Assembly: GCA_030068145.1 (NCBI GenBank)
Contig: JAPJBO010000322.1
Coordinates: 62,001-126,000 of the forward strand
Reading direction: 5' to 3'
Length of the DNA stretch: 64,000 bases
From: Diplonema papillatum
Taxonomy: Eukaryota > Euglenozoa > Diplonemea > Diplonemida > Diplonemidae
In this document: in pieces, positions 40,285 to 50,910 of the stretch
How positions within the stretch are numbered: the stretch's first letter is position 1
How the letters are laid out: each line of letters begins with the position of its first letter
The notes under the pieces: model-generated
What the model saw: the letters and a program-made list of their open reading frames with translations, nothing else
What the model was told of the DNA's origin: nothing
Database searches by the model: none
Translations under genes and position numbers: made by a program

Positions 40285-41713
40285 CCCCCCCTTTGCACTA
40301 ATAAAATCTTTTTTGACGTCACCCCATACTGGCCCCGAACCCCCATCTGTGTGGCCCAAAACGGGTCCCAAACGGTTTTTGACGGGCTGAGTCGAGGTAG
40401 AGGGGTCTCCGAAGGCCCACGAATGGGCCCAGGTGGGCCCAGGTGGGCCCCGGAGCGGGCACTCAGTGCGAGGGGGGGTGCCCCCAAAATGGGGTCATTT
40501 TCAAAGCCTCGCCACTACTCAAGCTAGTCAAACACCTTCTGGCCTCCAGCGGGAAACCCAGACTACACAACGACAAGATCGGCTGTGTTCCGCTGTAGAT
40601 AGCCACCAGCGGGTCCTCTTGAAGCCGAAGAGTGTTCTCAGGGGTCACAGATAGCCACCCCGCCTGCAGCGCCTGCGGTGGGCAGGCACACCTTGTAAAT
40701 AGAGTGGGTGCAGCAGGTGCACCCTGCCTAGAATCCGGCTTTACCAGCAATACTAATTAAGAATACAGGTTGACCCAGGAAAACGGAAACTAAGAGAGGG
40801 GAAAATGCCAAAGATCACGGGTCTGGAGTTCGTGGAGTCATCGGTGAGAGCAATGCAGAAGTTGTCGCCGTTTCATGAGGAAACGAGACGTGGTCAGTCC
40901 ATGCAGAGACGACTCGTAGCCAGCAGGACCTTTTGCGAAAAGGTCTCTGGTGAGGACCTGATCGGTTTCTTTCTCGCCCTAATGACAGAGGAGGAGAACG
41001 TTGACATCTGGAAGCGCCTTTCTGGTAGGCTTTCAGAAGCCTTCAACAGCCTTGACGACGAGGCGAGCCGGCGACGCATCGTGAGCGGTTTGGACTGGGC
41101 ACGTGCCCGGTACAGGGCTGTTGGAATGGTCGTGGGTGACAATCTCTGGAAGAACCGGGGAAAGGCTGCCGAGATTGGCGTTGGCGGGAGGTCCACAGTC
41201 GTCATCTTGGTTCTTTTGCATTTTTCCACCTTATATTCTGCGTTTTCCTGGTAAGCACTGTGTTCTCACAACCGGGTGAAGCCGGATTCTAGGCAGGGTG
41301 CACTTGCATACCACACATTCTAAGCGTGTGCCTGCCCACTGCTGGCGCTGCACACATGGGGCTAACTGTGACCTTCAAGAGGACCCGCTGGTGGCTATCT
41401 ACGGCGGAACACAGCCGATCTTGTCGTTTTGAAGTCTGGGTTTCCCGCTGGAGGCCAGAAAGTGTTTGACTAGCTTGAGTAGTGGCGAGGCCCGAAAATG
41501 ACCCCATTTTGGGGGCTCTCCCCCTCGCACTGAGTGCCCGCTCCGGGGCCCGCCTGGGCCCACCTGGGCCCATTCGTGGGCCTTCGGAGACCCCTTTACC
41601 TCGACTCAGCCCGTCAAAAACCGTTTGGGACCCGTTTTGGGCCACACAGATGGGGGTTCGGGGCCAGTATGGGGTGACATCAATTTTTTTATTAGTGCAA
41701 AGGGGGGGGGGGG
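40285..41713. mobile_element. Long-terminal-inverted-repeat element (about 480-520 bp arms) carrying a 149-aa ORF
   Basis: The left arm (40285 to about 40760, with weaker similarity to 40815) is the reverse complement of the right arm (about 41279-41713, weaker from 41213). Landmarks are CTTTGCACTAATAAAA, CCCCGAACCCCCATCTGTGT, GGCCCAAAACGGGTCCCAAA, CGACTCAGCCCGTC on the opposite arm, TGGCCTCCAGCGGGAAACCC and TGCACCCTGCCTAGAATCCG. The arms differ by scattered substitutions and small indels, so the insertion is not brand new. C/G runs mark both outer edges. Between the arms lies one ORF of about 450 bp. A 360-bp relative with the same ends lies at 47812-48175. No transposase motif is visible. 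The architecture is that of a foldback/long-TIR DNA transposon or a Pack-MITE-like element. Confidence 0.85.
40805..41254 (+). CDS. Unknown 149-aa protein encoded inside the long-TIR element
   Basis: The ATG at 40805 starts in the inner edge of the left inverted arm, and the stop lies in the inner edge of the right arm. The protein is mostly helical and charged (ESSVRAMQKLSPFHEETRRG; CEKVSGEDLIGFFLALMTEE), with a hydrophobic C-terminus (STVVILVLLHFSTLYSAFSW) encoded by arm sequence. There is no DDE/DDD pattern, zinc finger or helicase motif. It could be a captured host gene fragment or an accessory protein of the element. A GTAAGC donor-like site overlaps the stop codon (CTGGTAAGC), so the coding region could continue by splicing. 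I cannot assign a family. Confidence 0.45.
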   Translation: MPKITGLEFVESSVRAMQKLSPFHEETRRGQSMQRRLVASRTFCEKVSGEDLIGFFLALMTEEENVDIWKRLSGRLSEAFNSLDDEASRRRIVSGLDWARARYRAVGMVVGDNLWKNRGKAAEIGVGGRSTVVILVLLHFSTLYSAFSW

Positions 41714-42286
41714 GGGGTTTTGGCATCGTACCATATCTTATCCCTAAATAGACTTTCATGGCAGACAAAACCCCTAACAAACTACCTTGCGGCGTAAAAA
41801 GGATGGCCATAGTAAGGTTCTTTAGGCGCGTAATGCCCCTCTTGACAGCAAGTGGGCACGACCAGGCACTGCAACCGTATCTGCGAGCATGATGAACCTG
41901 AGGGGGCTGTCAGGGTGGCCCAGCTGAAGGAGTGCCCGATGGAAAAGCCGCCCCAGCGGAACCTTTCGCGCTGTTCCCGGTACCCGCTACCCATGGCCTT
42001 GTTTTAATTTTATGTATGGGCCGGGTATAACGGACTTTTTACAAAACCGCCAGCTGGAGAAAACAACACACGGTGGTGTAAGCGAAGAACAAATCCCTCC
42101 CTTCCATTCGGAGTCAAAGCAACTACGTCGAGTATTTTCCTTTAAAACCTCCATTTGACAAAGATCACCCGGCGACTCCAGAATCCCGGTTTCCCAAGCG
42201 AACTTTAACGTGAACAGGGAAGCCCCCGTCCTCACCCCCGGTGTGTGCAAACGAAGCCTGCGCACGGCGAAAGATAGAACGGCACG
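41714..42286. repeat. Spacer before the kinesin gene, with dispersed GCGAACTTTAAC motif
   Basis: The first part (TTTTGGCATCGTACCATATC) mirrors GATATGAGACGATGCCAAA at 39880-39898 and GATGAGATGCCAAAA at 47815. At 42160-42215 the TCACCCGGCGACTCCAGAAT, CCCGGTTTCCCAAGCGAACT, TTAACGTGAACAG sequence matches motifs inside or beside other genes here. It ends about 70 bp before the kinesin ATG, so it may belong to the 5' leader or an upstream splice site. Confidence 0.5.
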
Positions 42287-45200
42287 ATGGCGGGAGGTAA
42301 AGAGCACGTGGTGGTCGAGGTCATGTACCCCTACAGCGCTGCGGAAAACAATCAGATCAGCCTGCATCCTACAGAGCGGATCACCGTCCTGGAAAAGGAC
42401 AAGAGCGGGTGGTGGATCGGCAAGCGCGGAACGGGCGAAGTGGGCATCTTCCCCAGCACGTACGTGCGCGTGGTCGAAGAGAGGCTCAAGTTCAACCGGC
42501 CGAAGGAGCTCAAACAGCTGCCGCTGGCCTCGGGGGGTGGCGGACAGGCGGACGCGAAGCGCAATCCTACTGCGGATAGGGAGCGGAAAATGCGGAGTGA
42601 TCTCGGGTTCGACTCGGACTCGGCCGACGAGAAGGACCCGAACGCCGGGGAGCGGTACCAGAAGCTCAAGATCGACTCGCAGAAGATGCGGCGGCAGATC
42701 GAGTCCTACGCGGCGGAGAACAAGCAACTCCGCGATGCTTCAGCGAAGGCGGAGCAGCGCCACGGCGCGGAGGTGTCGACGATGCGCACGCAGATCAACG
42801 TCCTGAAGCGGCAGCTCGCAGCGGACCATGAAAAAGAGCGGCGCCTCCTCCTCGAACTCGACGACTGGAAGCTCCTGTCGCAGGAAAACGACCAAGCCCA
42901 GAAGCCCGAACCGCGCAAGTACACCGACGAGCCGGACGAGGCCCTCCAGCGCTGGCTGGACAACGCGACGCAGGACAAGCTGAAGGACGCCGAGGAAACC
43001 GCAGCGAAGCTCAAGGCCCAAATCGAGCAGCTCACCGCCGACTTGGCCCGGGCGCGGTCCGACGCGGGGTCCGCAGACGACGACGCCCTCGACCTGCCGC
43101 AGGACAACTCCGAAGCCTCGCCGAAGGCGGCCAAAAAGCCGTCGAGGCACGGCAGAGGCGGAAGCGACCGCTCGGTTTCCCCGAGACCCGGGCGCAGCAG
43201 CAACAACAACGGCGGGGCGGGCGGCGAGGAGTCGGCGAACGGGTTCAACGGCGAGCGCCCGGACAAGCACGACGTCGTGATCATCAACGAGAAGTGCGAA
43301 AGCGTCGACGTCGGCGGGTGCCTGAAGCCGGGCGAGCAGGGGACGGTGGTCGAAGACCAGGGCAAGGACTCCCCGATGCCGTTCCGCGTCCGGAACGCCG
43401 AAGGCGTCGACTCGTGGTACACCGAGGACTCGCTCACCATCGTCGCGCGCGGCAAGCGCAAGGCGGGCGCCGTGTCGCCCCCGCCGCAGCTCCTCACCGC
43501 CGGGAACGACGGCAGCGCGAAGAAGTCCGACCTTTCAGAGCCCTCCGGCGACGCCGCCGCCCTCCACGCGGAGCTCAAGGACAAGACCAAGCGGCTCAAG
43601 AAGATGGAGAAGAAGCAGCAGGTCCTCGAAGAGGACCTCGAAGCGCTCGAAAAGTACAACACGAAGCTCGAGAAGAAGCTCGAGAAGGAAAAAGCGAAGA
43701 AGACCGAAGGCGGCGGCGGCGGCGGCGGCGGCGGCGACGAAGCGATGGCAGCCGAGCTCGCCGAGCTGCGGGAAGCACTCGCGAAAGCCGAGAAGAAGGC
43801 CAAGAAAGAGAAGAAAGAACGGTCCGGCGGCGCGAGCCCGACACCCGACGCCAGCGGCGGCACCGAAGGCGCCGGCGATCCCTCCTCTGCTCACGACGAC
43901 GCGCTGCTGCGGGAAAAGATCGCCGCCGCCGAAGCCGAGCGGGATTCCGCCTTCAAAGAGCTCGAGGCCCAGAAAGCGGCCGTCCAGGCGCTCGAAGCGG
44001 AGCTGGCCGCCTTCCAGCAAGAGAACAGCGCCGAGAAGACAGCGGCGCTCGCGGCCTCGCTGCAGGCTGCCCAGGACAAGGCGGCGGACCTCGAAGCCTC
44101 GCTGATGGAGCTCGAAGTCGAGAAGGCGCAGCTCCTCGAAAAAGCGGCGTCCCTCGCTTCGGAAACGGAGCAGGCGAAGGCGGGCATGGCGCAAGCCGTC
44201 GCCGAAAAGAACGCCGCCTGCGATTCGACGGCCAAACTGAAGGAAATGGCGGAGACCGCCCAGCGGAAGATGGAGGAGCAGAGCGAGCAGCTGACGATCG
44301 CCGTCGAGAAGTACAAGAAGGAGGAAAAACGGAGGAGGAAGCTGTACAACGAGCTCATAGAGCTCAAGGGAAACATTCGGGTGTTTTGCAGGGTAAAGCC
44401 CACGAGCGACCCGGATGTCAGCATTGGCCTCGAGGACGACATGACAGTGAAGGTGAAGGACCCAAACACCGGAAAAGTAACGATTTACGAGTTCGACAAG
44501 TGTTTCGAGCAAGAAGCAACGCAGACGGAAGTGTTCGAAGAGGCCCGACCGTTGGCTGTGTCGGTCCTGGACGGTTACTACGTCTGCATCTTTGCGTACG
44601 GTCAGACAGGGTCGGGGAAAACGTACACGATGGAAGGACCCTCCGACAACAGAGGAGTCAACTTCCGGACTGTTTCGGAGTTGTTCAAGCTGGCGCAAGA
44701 CCGGTCGGATGATTACATGTACGAGTTGTCTGTCAGCGTGCTTGAGGTGTACAACGACAAGATTTACGACCTGCAAAACAAGCGGACGCCGGTGAAGGTC
44801 ACGCCCGGTGAAAAGGGAAGGGACTGCACCATAACCCCGCTGACCAAAGTCCCTGTCACAGACACGGAACAAGTGGTCGCCGCACTCGCGACGGCGTACG
44901 AGAGCAGGAAGGTTGCCGGGACGTCGATGAACGAACATTCTAGTCGGTCTCATTGCGTGCTCTCTGTTTGGGTCACAGCCACCAACAAAGGGACCAAGCA
45001 AAGCCTCACGGGCAAGTTGCACTTGGTCGACTTGGCAGGGTCCGAGAGGCTTGCCAAGTCGGAAGCTGAGGTGTGCACGAGTCTTACACATACTCCGTTT
45101 TCTTGTTGGCGCAGGCAGCTCCAGTGCTGCTCGTCGCCGTGGGGTGCTCCGTACCTGCGTTCCGCTGCGGTCGCACCGGGCTCCTCTTTCGGTAGCCTGG

Positions 45201-46521
45201 CCTAGCTTGCCTGGCATCCCCTATTCTGAATGAAGGGAGCATGAGCATGAGAAACGAAGCGAACCAATCGAAACATGCTAGCACAGGAAGGCCCACACAG
45301 GTCGCTTGTTCGACCGCAAATTGCTCTTATCCTTCCAGACCCGCTCCTTATCCTGTAAATTAGAACGACGCTGGCATTGCTGCTGTTGCGGCTGCTGCTC
45401 TTCCCGACCTGCACCACTTAAAATTCCATCGACAGGGCGAGCAACGGGTCGAAGCGACGCACATCAACAAGTCCTTGACGCAACTTGGACTCTGTATCAA
45501 CAGCTTGGCAAATAAGAAAGACCATATTCCGTACCGAAACAGCCAACTCACCACCCTCCTTCAGGTCCGTTTGCAGCGTTCTTCTTTATTCGCGTGGTGA
45601 GAAGGTCTTAGAGTTCTCTTTTTCTCCCGGAACATACTACCGCGGATTCAGTTTTTACATCGTTGACCTACGGATGCACCTTCTGGTAGCCTTAGTTGGC
45701 CACGCGGACAGACTCCCCACGTGCGATCATTCAAGCTTTGGTTTGCAGGGCTGCCTTTGTTTTGCCCTCTTTATGGGCGGCCCTGAGATTACCCCCCTCA
45801 GGTGACACCACTGCTTTATTTTTAGCCATGCTTTCAGCTTACTTGCCCGTTTACGTAATGACCTCGCACCTCCCCTCACAGGACTCTTTGGGCGGCAATT
45901 GCAAGGTGCTAATGTTTGCGAATATTTCGCCGTTGTCATCGAACGTGGGAGAGACAGGCTCGACGTTGAAGTTCGCCACCAACGCTATGAAGGTTTGCGC
46001 CCTCCCCCGTAACGTTGGAATGGATTGCGAAAAGCTTTCACCTCCTGGCTCTTGCATTATTTTTGGAGTTCTTACCGCTGAGAGCACGATTTCCGAGCGT
46101 GGAAATGAGCGTCTCGGGCCCGCAGTGACAAACAGCACTGGCAAATCCTTCGTGAGATTCGGTCAAGAAAAAAAAAAAAAAGCCGGAAACAGACAAAAAG
46201 CAAGGCGTCCGCCCAATCAACTCCGCAGAGACAGAGTGCACGATGGGCTTTCTGCTACCTTGCGGCGTTGCTAACTTCTCACCCCTTCTCCTCTTTCCCT
46301 GTTCTCCTTCCGTCTATCTCCCCTTAAGGAGCCTGTATGGTGAGTGCAAGAACGTGATCTTAGAATGGTGTGCGCTGTTATTTTAGTACTACGCATACCG
46401 CACCCACACACAATACAAAAGACTCATTCGGCGAAGGCCACCCGTCGCAAGCGAACTTTCGCTCTACAAAAAATACCCCGAACAGGTCGAAATGGGCAAG
46501 ATCACGAAAAACGTCAAGTAG
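42287..46521 (+). CDS. Kinesin-14 (C-terminal motor) with N-terminal SH3 domain, 4 exons, about 1019 aa
   Basis: Exons 42287-45070, 45436-45564, 45882-45992 and 46486-46521 join in phase 0 with GT-AG borders. Residues 8-62 form an SH3 domain (EVMYPYSAAENNQISLHPTE ... GWWIGKRGTGEVGIFPSTYV). Residues about 327-392 look like a small beta-barrel. Residues about 430-690 are coiled coil. The motor follows the neck ELKGNIRVFCRV, which fixes it as a minus-end-type kinesin-14. It contains the P-loop GQTGSGKT (about 771-778), switch I NEHSSRSH and switch II LVDLAGSER. Exon 2 supplies THINKSLTQLG and exon 3 supplies SNVGETGSTLKFATNAMK. The last exon gives VEMGKITKNVK and the stop, the usual post-motor tail of this class. 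The expected location is the spindle or cytoplasmic microtubules. The SH3 head implies binding to a proline-rich partner. Confidence 0.95.
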
Positions 46522-46619
46522 CCGTCGATTCTGCAGAGTTTCTTGCTCGCCGCTGACTGTGCACACTTGGTGCTGCACGGGTCTCCTGCCGGTCATACGA
46601 TGCTAGGCGCAAAGTGTTG

Positions 46620-47397
46620 ATGTCGCGGCACAGCAGCATCAATGACCCCTGGACCAAGAGGCTCCAGAGCGTGAGGCTTGCCCACCATGAGGCATCTGTG
46701 CCTGATGCGCGCCTGATTACAGCCAAGTAAGTGATTCGTTCTGATATGTGAACAAAGTTCTCAGGCCGCTGGAAAATGTGATGCTTGCATCGTGTATCGC
46801 GTATTACAGCACGGTGGCAACCCTGTGTAACGCGTGTCACAGGCCCCGCTTGCACATTGATAAGCGAATGGGCTTGGACCGCGTGCGTGGTACCATCAGT
46901 CCCCCTGAGCTTCCCCTGTGTTCTCAGAGGCAGAGCGTCCTGCTGTCTCTATCCCGCAGACAGCCCGACTAGGACCCAGCCCCAAAGGACACCATGGCCA
47001 CTCTGAAAACACGAGCCTGGGCTCAAAGAGCGCCCCCGAAACGACCACAAAAGTCACGGACCCTACTGAGAATCGAACCGCGATGCGAAGATAAGTCAAC
47101 AGGGCTCGGGGCCAGCGAAGCCTGCGACGTCGACGTCCAACCTACGAATTCGCCAGGAAAAGAGGCTGTTTCCCAGTGCATGGAAGAATCGTTTGCGGCG
47201 CTGCGCGAGGCAGTCAAGGCTGCACCTTCACGAGTATTCCCCCGCCCCCTTTCCTTTCCTCTTCGCAGGCATACCACAAGGTGTTTCCAGTCATTTCTCA
47301 GGCAGGAAGCCGGCCGGCTAAATCACCTGACCAGCTTTGCTTGGACCGACGGGGCAGCTTGCCAAGAAGGGTTGCTTCCACCCGGTGCTGACATCTG
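46620..47397 (+). CDS. Possible small spliced gene, poorly defined
   Basis: A first exon may start at ATG 46620 (MSRHSSINDPWTKRLQSVRL) and end at a good donor, GCCAA|GTAAGT, near 46726. A later coding-like stretch at 46985-47225 reads TGLGASEACDVDVQPTNSPG and AVSQCMEESFAALREAV. A strong acceptor TTTCCTCTTCGCAG precedes AYHKVFPVISQAGSRPAKSP at 47271. I could not join these into one certain frame and recognise no domain. It begins only about 100 bp after the kinesin stop, consistent with a tightly packed directional cluster. Confidence 0.3.
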
Positions 47398-47811
47398 AAG
47401 TGGTGACAAACGATGACCTTGTCCACGTGCCCCGAATGATGCAGCCGTCTCTCGTCTTTGTTGAAAACGTGCAATCCCGCTGGGAGTGGTTTGATTAGAC
47501 CTCTTTCGCCACTGCGGGAGTCGGAATAACCTTAACGTCGCCCAAAGGCAGGACCTTTCGAGAAAGATACTGAAAACATCCCGTTGGTTCTGCAAGAGCA
47601 GCGACTCACCAGTTCTTGACAGAAAGGGTTCAGGGGGCAGGGGGCTAACCACCTGGAAAGCTGCATTTCATTGCACACGGACAAAAGGACAACCGGGGAC
47701 CTCAGTAGACTAGACCACCTGTGCATGGTTGGTTCTCTCGGTCGCCAGTTGTAGGCAGACCAGTTAAAGATCGCCGACTGTCAATGGGAGCAGTCGGCGA
47801 CAAGCACAAAA

Positions 47812-48175
47812 TATGATGAGATGCCAAAAAACCCCCGCTCCCCTTTGCACTAATAAAGTACGTGCGCTCGGATAAAGGCCGGCGCGGGGCGAGACTGGAG
47901 GCAGCTGTTAAAGTTCGGGAAACAGTAAAGTTCGGGCGCAGCTAAGTTTGGGTGATGCAAATTTCTGGTGAACCAAAGTTCGGGCGAGGCAAAGTTCGGG
48001 CGCAGCTGAGTTCGGGCAAAGCAAACCATACTGTATGCCGGCCGCGAAACCCTTTGGCGGGGTAAGCGGAGGTAAGTCACAGAACTCCTACAAGTGGGCC
48101 CAGGTGGGGTTTCGGAGCCAGCAAAGGGGTGACGTCGAAAAGTATTTTTTTAGTGCAAAAGGGGTACCCATTCAT
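47812..48175. mobile_element. Short MITE-like relative of the long-TIR element
   Basis: The left end GATGCCAAAAAACCCCC and CCCCTTTGCACTAATAAAG, and the right end TGGGCCCAGGTGGGGTTTCG, GGTGACGTCGAAAAGTA, TTTTTTTAGTGCAAAAGGGG, match the outer ends of the 40285-41713 element in inverted orientation to each other. The interior has five or six AAGTTCGGGC-type short tandem units (about 47910-48020) instead of an ORF. It is too short to be autonomous. Confidence 0.75.
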
Positions 48176-48989
48176 TTTTTACTCCCATTTTCTATCGGTC
48201 CGAAGATTTTCCTGTTCTGTTATGTTCCTGTTCGTCCTCCTTCTCGCCCTCCGACCCGTGTTCGTCTTGCACCTTAAAAATTACGACAAAAAACTGAGCG
48301 AGTGCAGCCAGAACCGCGTTGAGTCTTGCCTCCTTACTGGGAGGGGGGCGGGAGGCTAACAAAGGCGGGAAAGGATTCACCGTGCTCCTGCACAATGTCT
48401 TGAGAACTCCACGACACGCGTACACATGCATCGTTCTGTCGCCCAAGTGTTCGTGGACTACATGGCCGAAAAACGGGAATTGATGGACAGAATTTCACGT
48501 TTCGAGTGCCCATTCTCGCGCGTTTTTGGATGTATCACGCCAGCTTTTCGGGCATGACTCGCACTTCCGTTAGCTTCTGAGGCTGGACTCTTCATAAAAA
48601 ACCCCGGGAAGACTAAATGTCGCCCATTGGCGCTGATGTGTTACACCACATCGTTCGCAACAAACTGGCCTGCACGCATGTTGTTTCTTATCAAAGAAGC
48701 AACGCGCGTATTCCCGAAAAAGAATTTCGCCAACAGTTTCACTCAAGAAGGGGGGGGGTTTTCTTTAGATTCCCATCCTTCTTTTGCGCAGGCTTATGCA
48801 CTGTTGAAGGGAACAGCGCGTTTCGCTTGCGCCCGGCAATCCCTATCGCACCAGAGTTTCAGTAAAACTAACTTTCAACATTCCTGTCATGAATGATCAG
48901 AAACTGCATCTCTTGCATGTTATAGAATCCAGTTCGACCTCCCCTGAACTAGAGAGGCCCGGCTACGAAGACTTCCCACGACTTCCGTC

Positions 48990-49210
48990 TTTCGGCGTGC
49001 CGCACGGCGGAAAAGAGCAAGCGAGTATTCCGATGCCTACTCTGATTGCGAACTGTGTTGTCACTAAGTCACAGCAACAGTTGCAACCGACAAAGGTTGC
49101 ACCACGACGAAAGCGCGGCAAAAGTGACCCTTCTGGAGTCACGTAGCAAAAATCTGGCTTAGTGTGGTACTCATTTGCATGCAAATGTTCCCCACTAACG
49201 CAACAAGAAG
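48990..49210 (+). repeat. Dispersed repeat with hairpin end, forward copy
   Basis: This is the reverse complement of 25930-26140. It ends in TAGTGTGGTACTCATTTGCA, with the palindrome CATTTGCATGCAAATG at 49172-49187, then TTCCCCACTAACGCAACAAG. Fragments of the same family appear at 38409-38460, near 55028-55060 and near 58138-58170. Confidence 0.8.
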
Positions 49211-49721
49211 GAGTGAGACACTTTGTGATTCCGAAATGAGGGCGTTCACCACCTCCCGTTTATTTTGTTTGAAACGTACGCAAATCCTGCAAGGATTAGT
49301 TGACTGGACCTCGCTGCCAGGGTTATGTGTCCGTGGCCCAGAACCGAAACACGGTGTTGACAGGAAAGGTGCGGCGTTGATAGAACCATTCCAAGCACGT
49401 TCCTGCATCCTCACCCCCCTTCGAGAAAGGCAAAGGACAAAAACGCCTTCCCTTTTCTCGATCTGTTGCGACTCAACCATTCTTTCCGTTTTTTCAAGAA
49501 TCTTCGGTTTTTTTCGGAGAAGAAAATGCAATCATTATCATGATCCGACGACGTCGATCATTGGCCGGACCTAACTCGGGAGATGCTCCTTCCTACCCTC
49601 CCTCTCCTTTCTTTTTCTTGTTTCGCGCGTTCCTTTCTTCCTTCTTCGGTTTAGGTGTCTTGCCCGCCTAGATCGATGACCCTAGCCTCCTCGGAACCGC
49701 AAAACAACTCCCCGTCTCCCC

Positions 49722-49800
49722 CTTCGAAGAAGACTTCATGCTAGCATCAACATGCGTGAGAGGCAGTTCTGTATAAACACCAAACTACGGTATCCCCCTC
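49722..49800 (+). repeat. Palindromic dispersed repeat TGATGCTAGCATCA family, copy 2
   Basis: CTTCGAAGAAGACTTCATGC, then TAGCATCAACATGCGTGAGA and AAACACCAAACTACGGT. Here the first base pair of the core palindrome is altered (CATGCTAGCATC). It matches copies at 40205-40284 and 58341-58420. Confidence 0.82.
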
Positions 49801-50234
49801 CCTTGTAAGAGCCTCCTCCCGAGACGGATTTGCCTGAGCTCTCGTAGCATGGGTGGTCCTGGCTGTGATGAGCGAACAGCCGCCTGAAAACCAGATTCCA
49901 CCGCTGTTCTCTCTGCAGACACTCGCATGATGGCCCGCCTGATGTGTGCGTGCGGCGAAAAACACGGCGTAGATAGGACCAGTGCGGTGTTGAGCAAATA
50001 ACCATTCAGCACGTTCGCAATCCCCCCCCCCCCTTACACCAACTTTTCCCGTAGCGTTCTGATGATTGTACAGTCGGGCAGATCTTAACCATTCAAGAAG
50101 GGGTGTCATGCCGGACTGAAACCAAGGGGAAGGCGTGTCGACTCCTGCCCCGCACCGACGTTTTCGGGGAAGGGCAAAGAGAAAAAGCTGAGCCGGTCCA
50201 CCCCCGGCTGATAGACTGTGATAGTTTGGGTTAG

Positions 50235-50910
50235 TTTCAGCTTAGTGTGAGTTTGATCAAAGTAACATCAGGGCAGCCCTTACAAAGACCAGCCACAGTC
50301 AACGCCGCGTGGGTGCGGGCTTTTGATATTAATCATCATGTTTCAAACCCCCGATTGCGCGTAACCTGGAAGCACCCAGAGGGTGTTGGTGGTATAAAGG
50401 TGCAGTTGCCCGCATCCATCCGACAATTTCTGTTAGTTTGGGTTAGAGTGCAAAGAATCTGTGGCGATAATCTGCATCGTCGGCGTCGCGGTTATCTCTT
50501 CGCACGCGTCGTTTGCCAAGCGATAGCCGGCGGAATGGGATCCGCGTGGTGGAAGCTCTCTGGGTACACCCGCAGGACCTCTTCCCCTTGCGGACTTGCT
50601 AGACAACTCAGCAGCACGGGAGATATCCCGTCGCCTCGTGCTGCCATTGACAAGCCGACGAACGACACCTGCACCGACGCAAGATGCCTACGACAGAGAT
50701 CGTCGCGGCGCCAGGGGCGACCGCCGTCCAGGTGCATCGGTTGCTTCCTTACGGCGGCGCTTGGGCGATGACCGTGTCGTCTTCTGTGGTATTACTGTGA
50801 TAGGCAGCAGCAGTTTCAGCTTGGTAGCTTGGTGCGAGTTTGATCAAAGTAACATCGAGGCAGCCCTTACAAAGACCAGCGCCGCGTGGGTGCGGGTTGT
50901 TGCTTCTGTT
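50235..50910 (+). repeat. Pair of direct repeats of about 85 bp bracketing 480 bp
   Basis: 50235-50325 and 50812-50903 share AGTTTCAGCTT, GAGTTTGATCAAAGTAACAT, GCAGCCCTTACAAAGACCAG and GCCGCGTGGGTGCGGG. The second copy lacks an ACAGTCAAC segment. The sequence between has no coding motif. The pair is probably a remnant element with terminal direct repeats or a local duplication. Confidence 0.75.

Larger units (their letters stand above)
48176..50234. other. Intergenic, repeat-bearing
   Basis: Contains the repeat at 48990-49210 and a palindromic repeat copy at about 49722-49800. Short frames elsewhere have no motifs. A 13-bp C run lies at about 50021-50034. Confidence 0.4.

Noticed and set aside
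43535-45217. Minus-strand 560-codon frame opposite the kinesin
   Set aside because: Shadow of a GC-rich coding exon; the + strand encodes a complete motor.
46329-46339. An 11-nt microexon in the kinesin gene between TTAAG and GTGAGT
   Set aside because: Skipping it keeps the frame and gives the expected VEMGKITKNVK tail; including it destroys that motif.
47070-47100. GAATCGAACCGCG resembling a minus-strand tRNA B box
   Set aside because: The T-stem does not pair and no acceptor stem or A box lies at the right distance.
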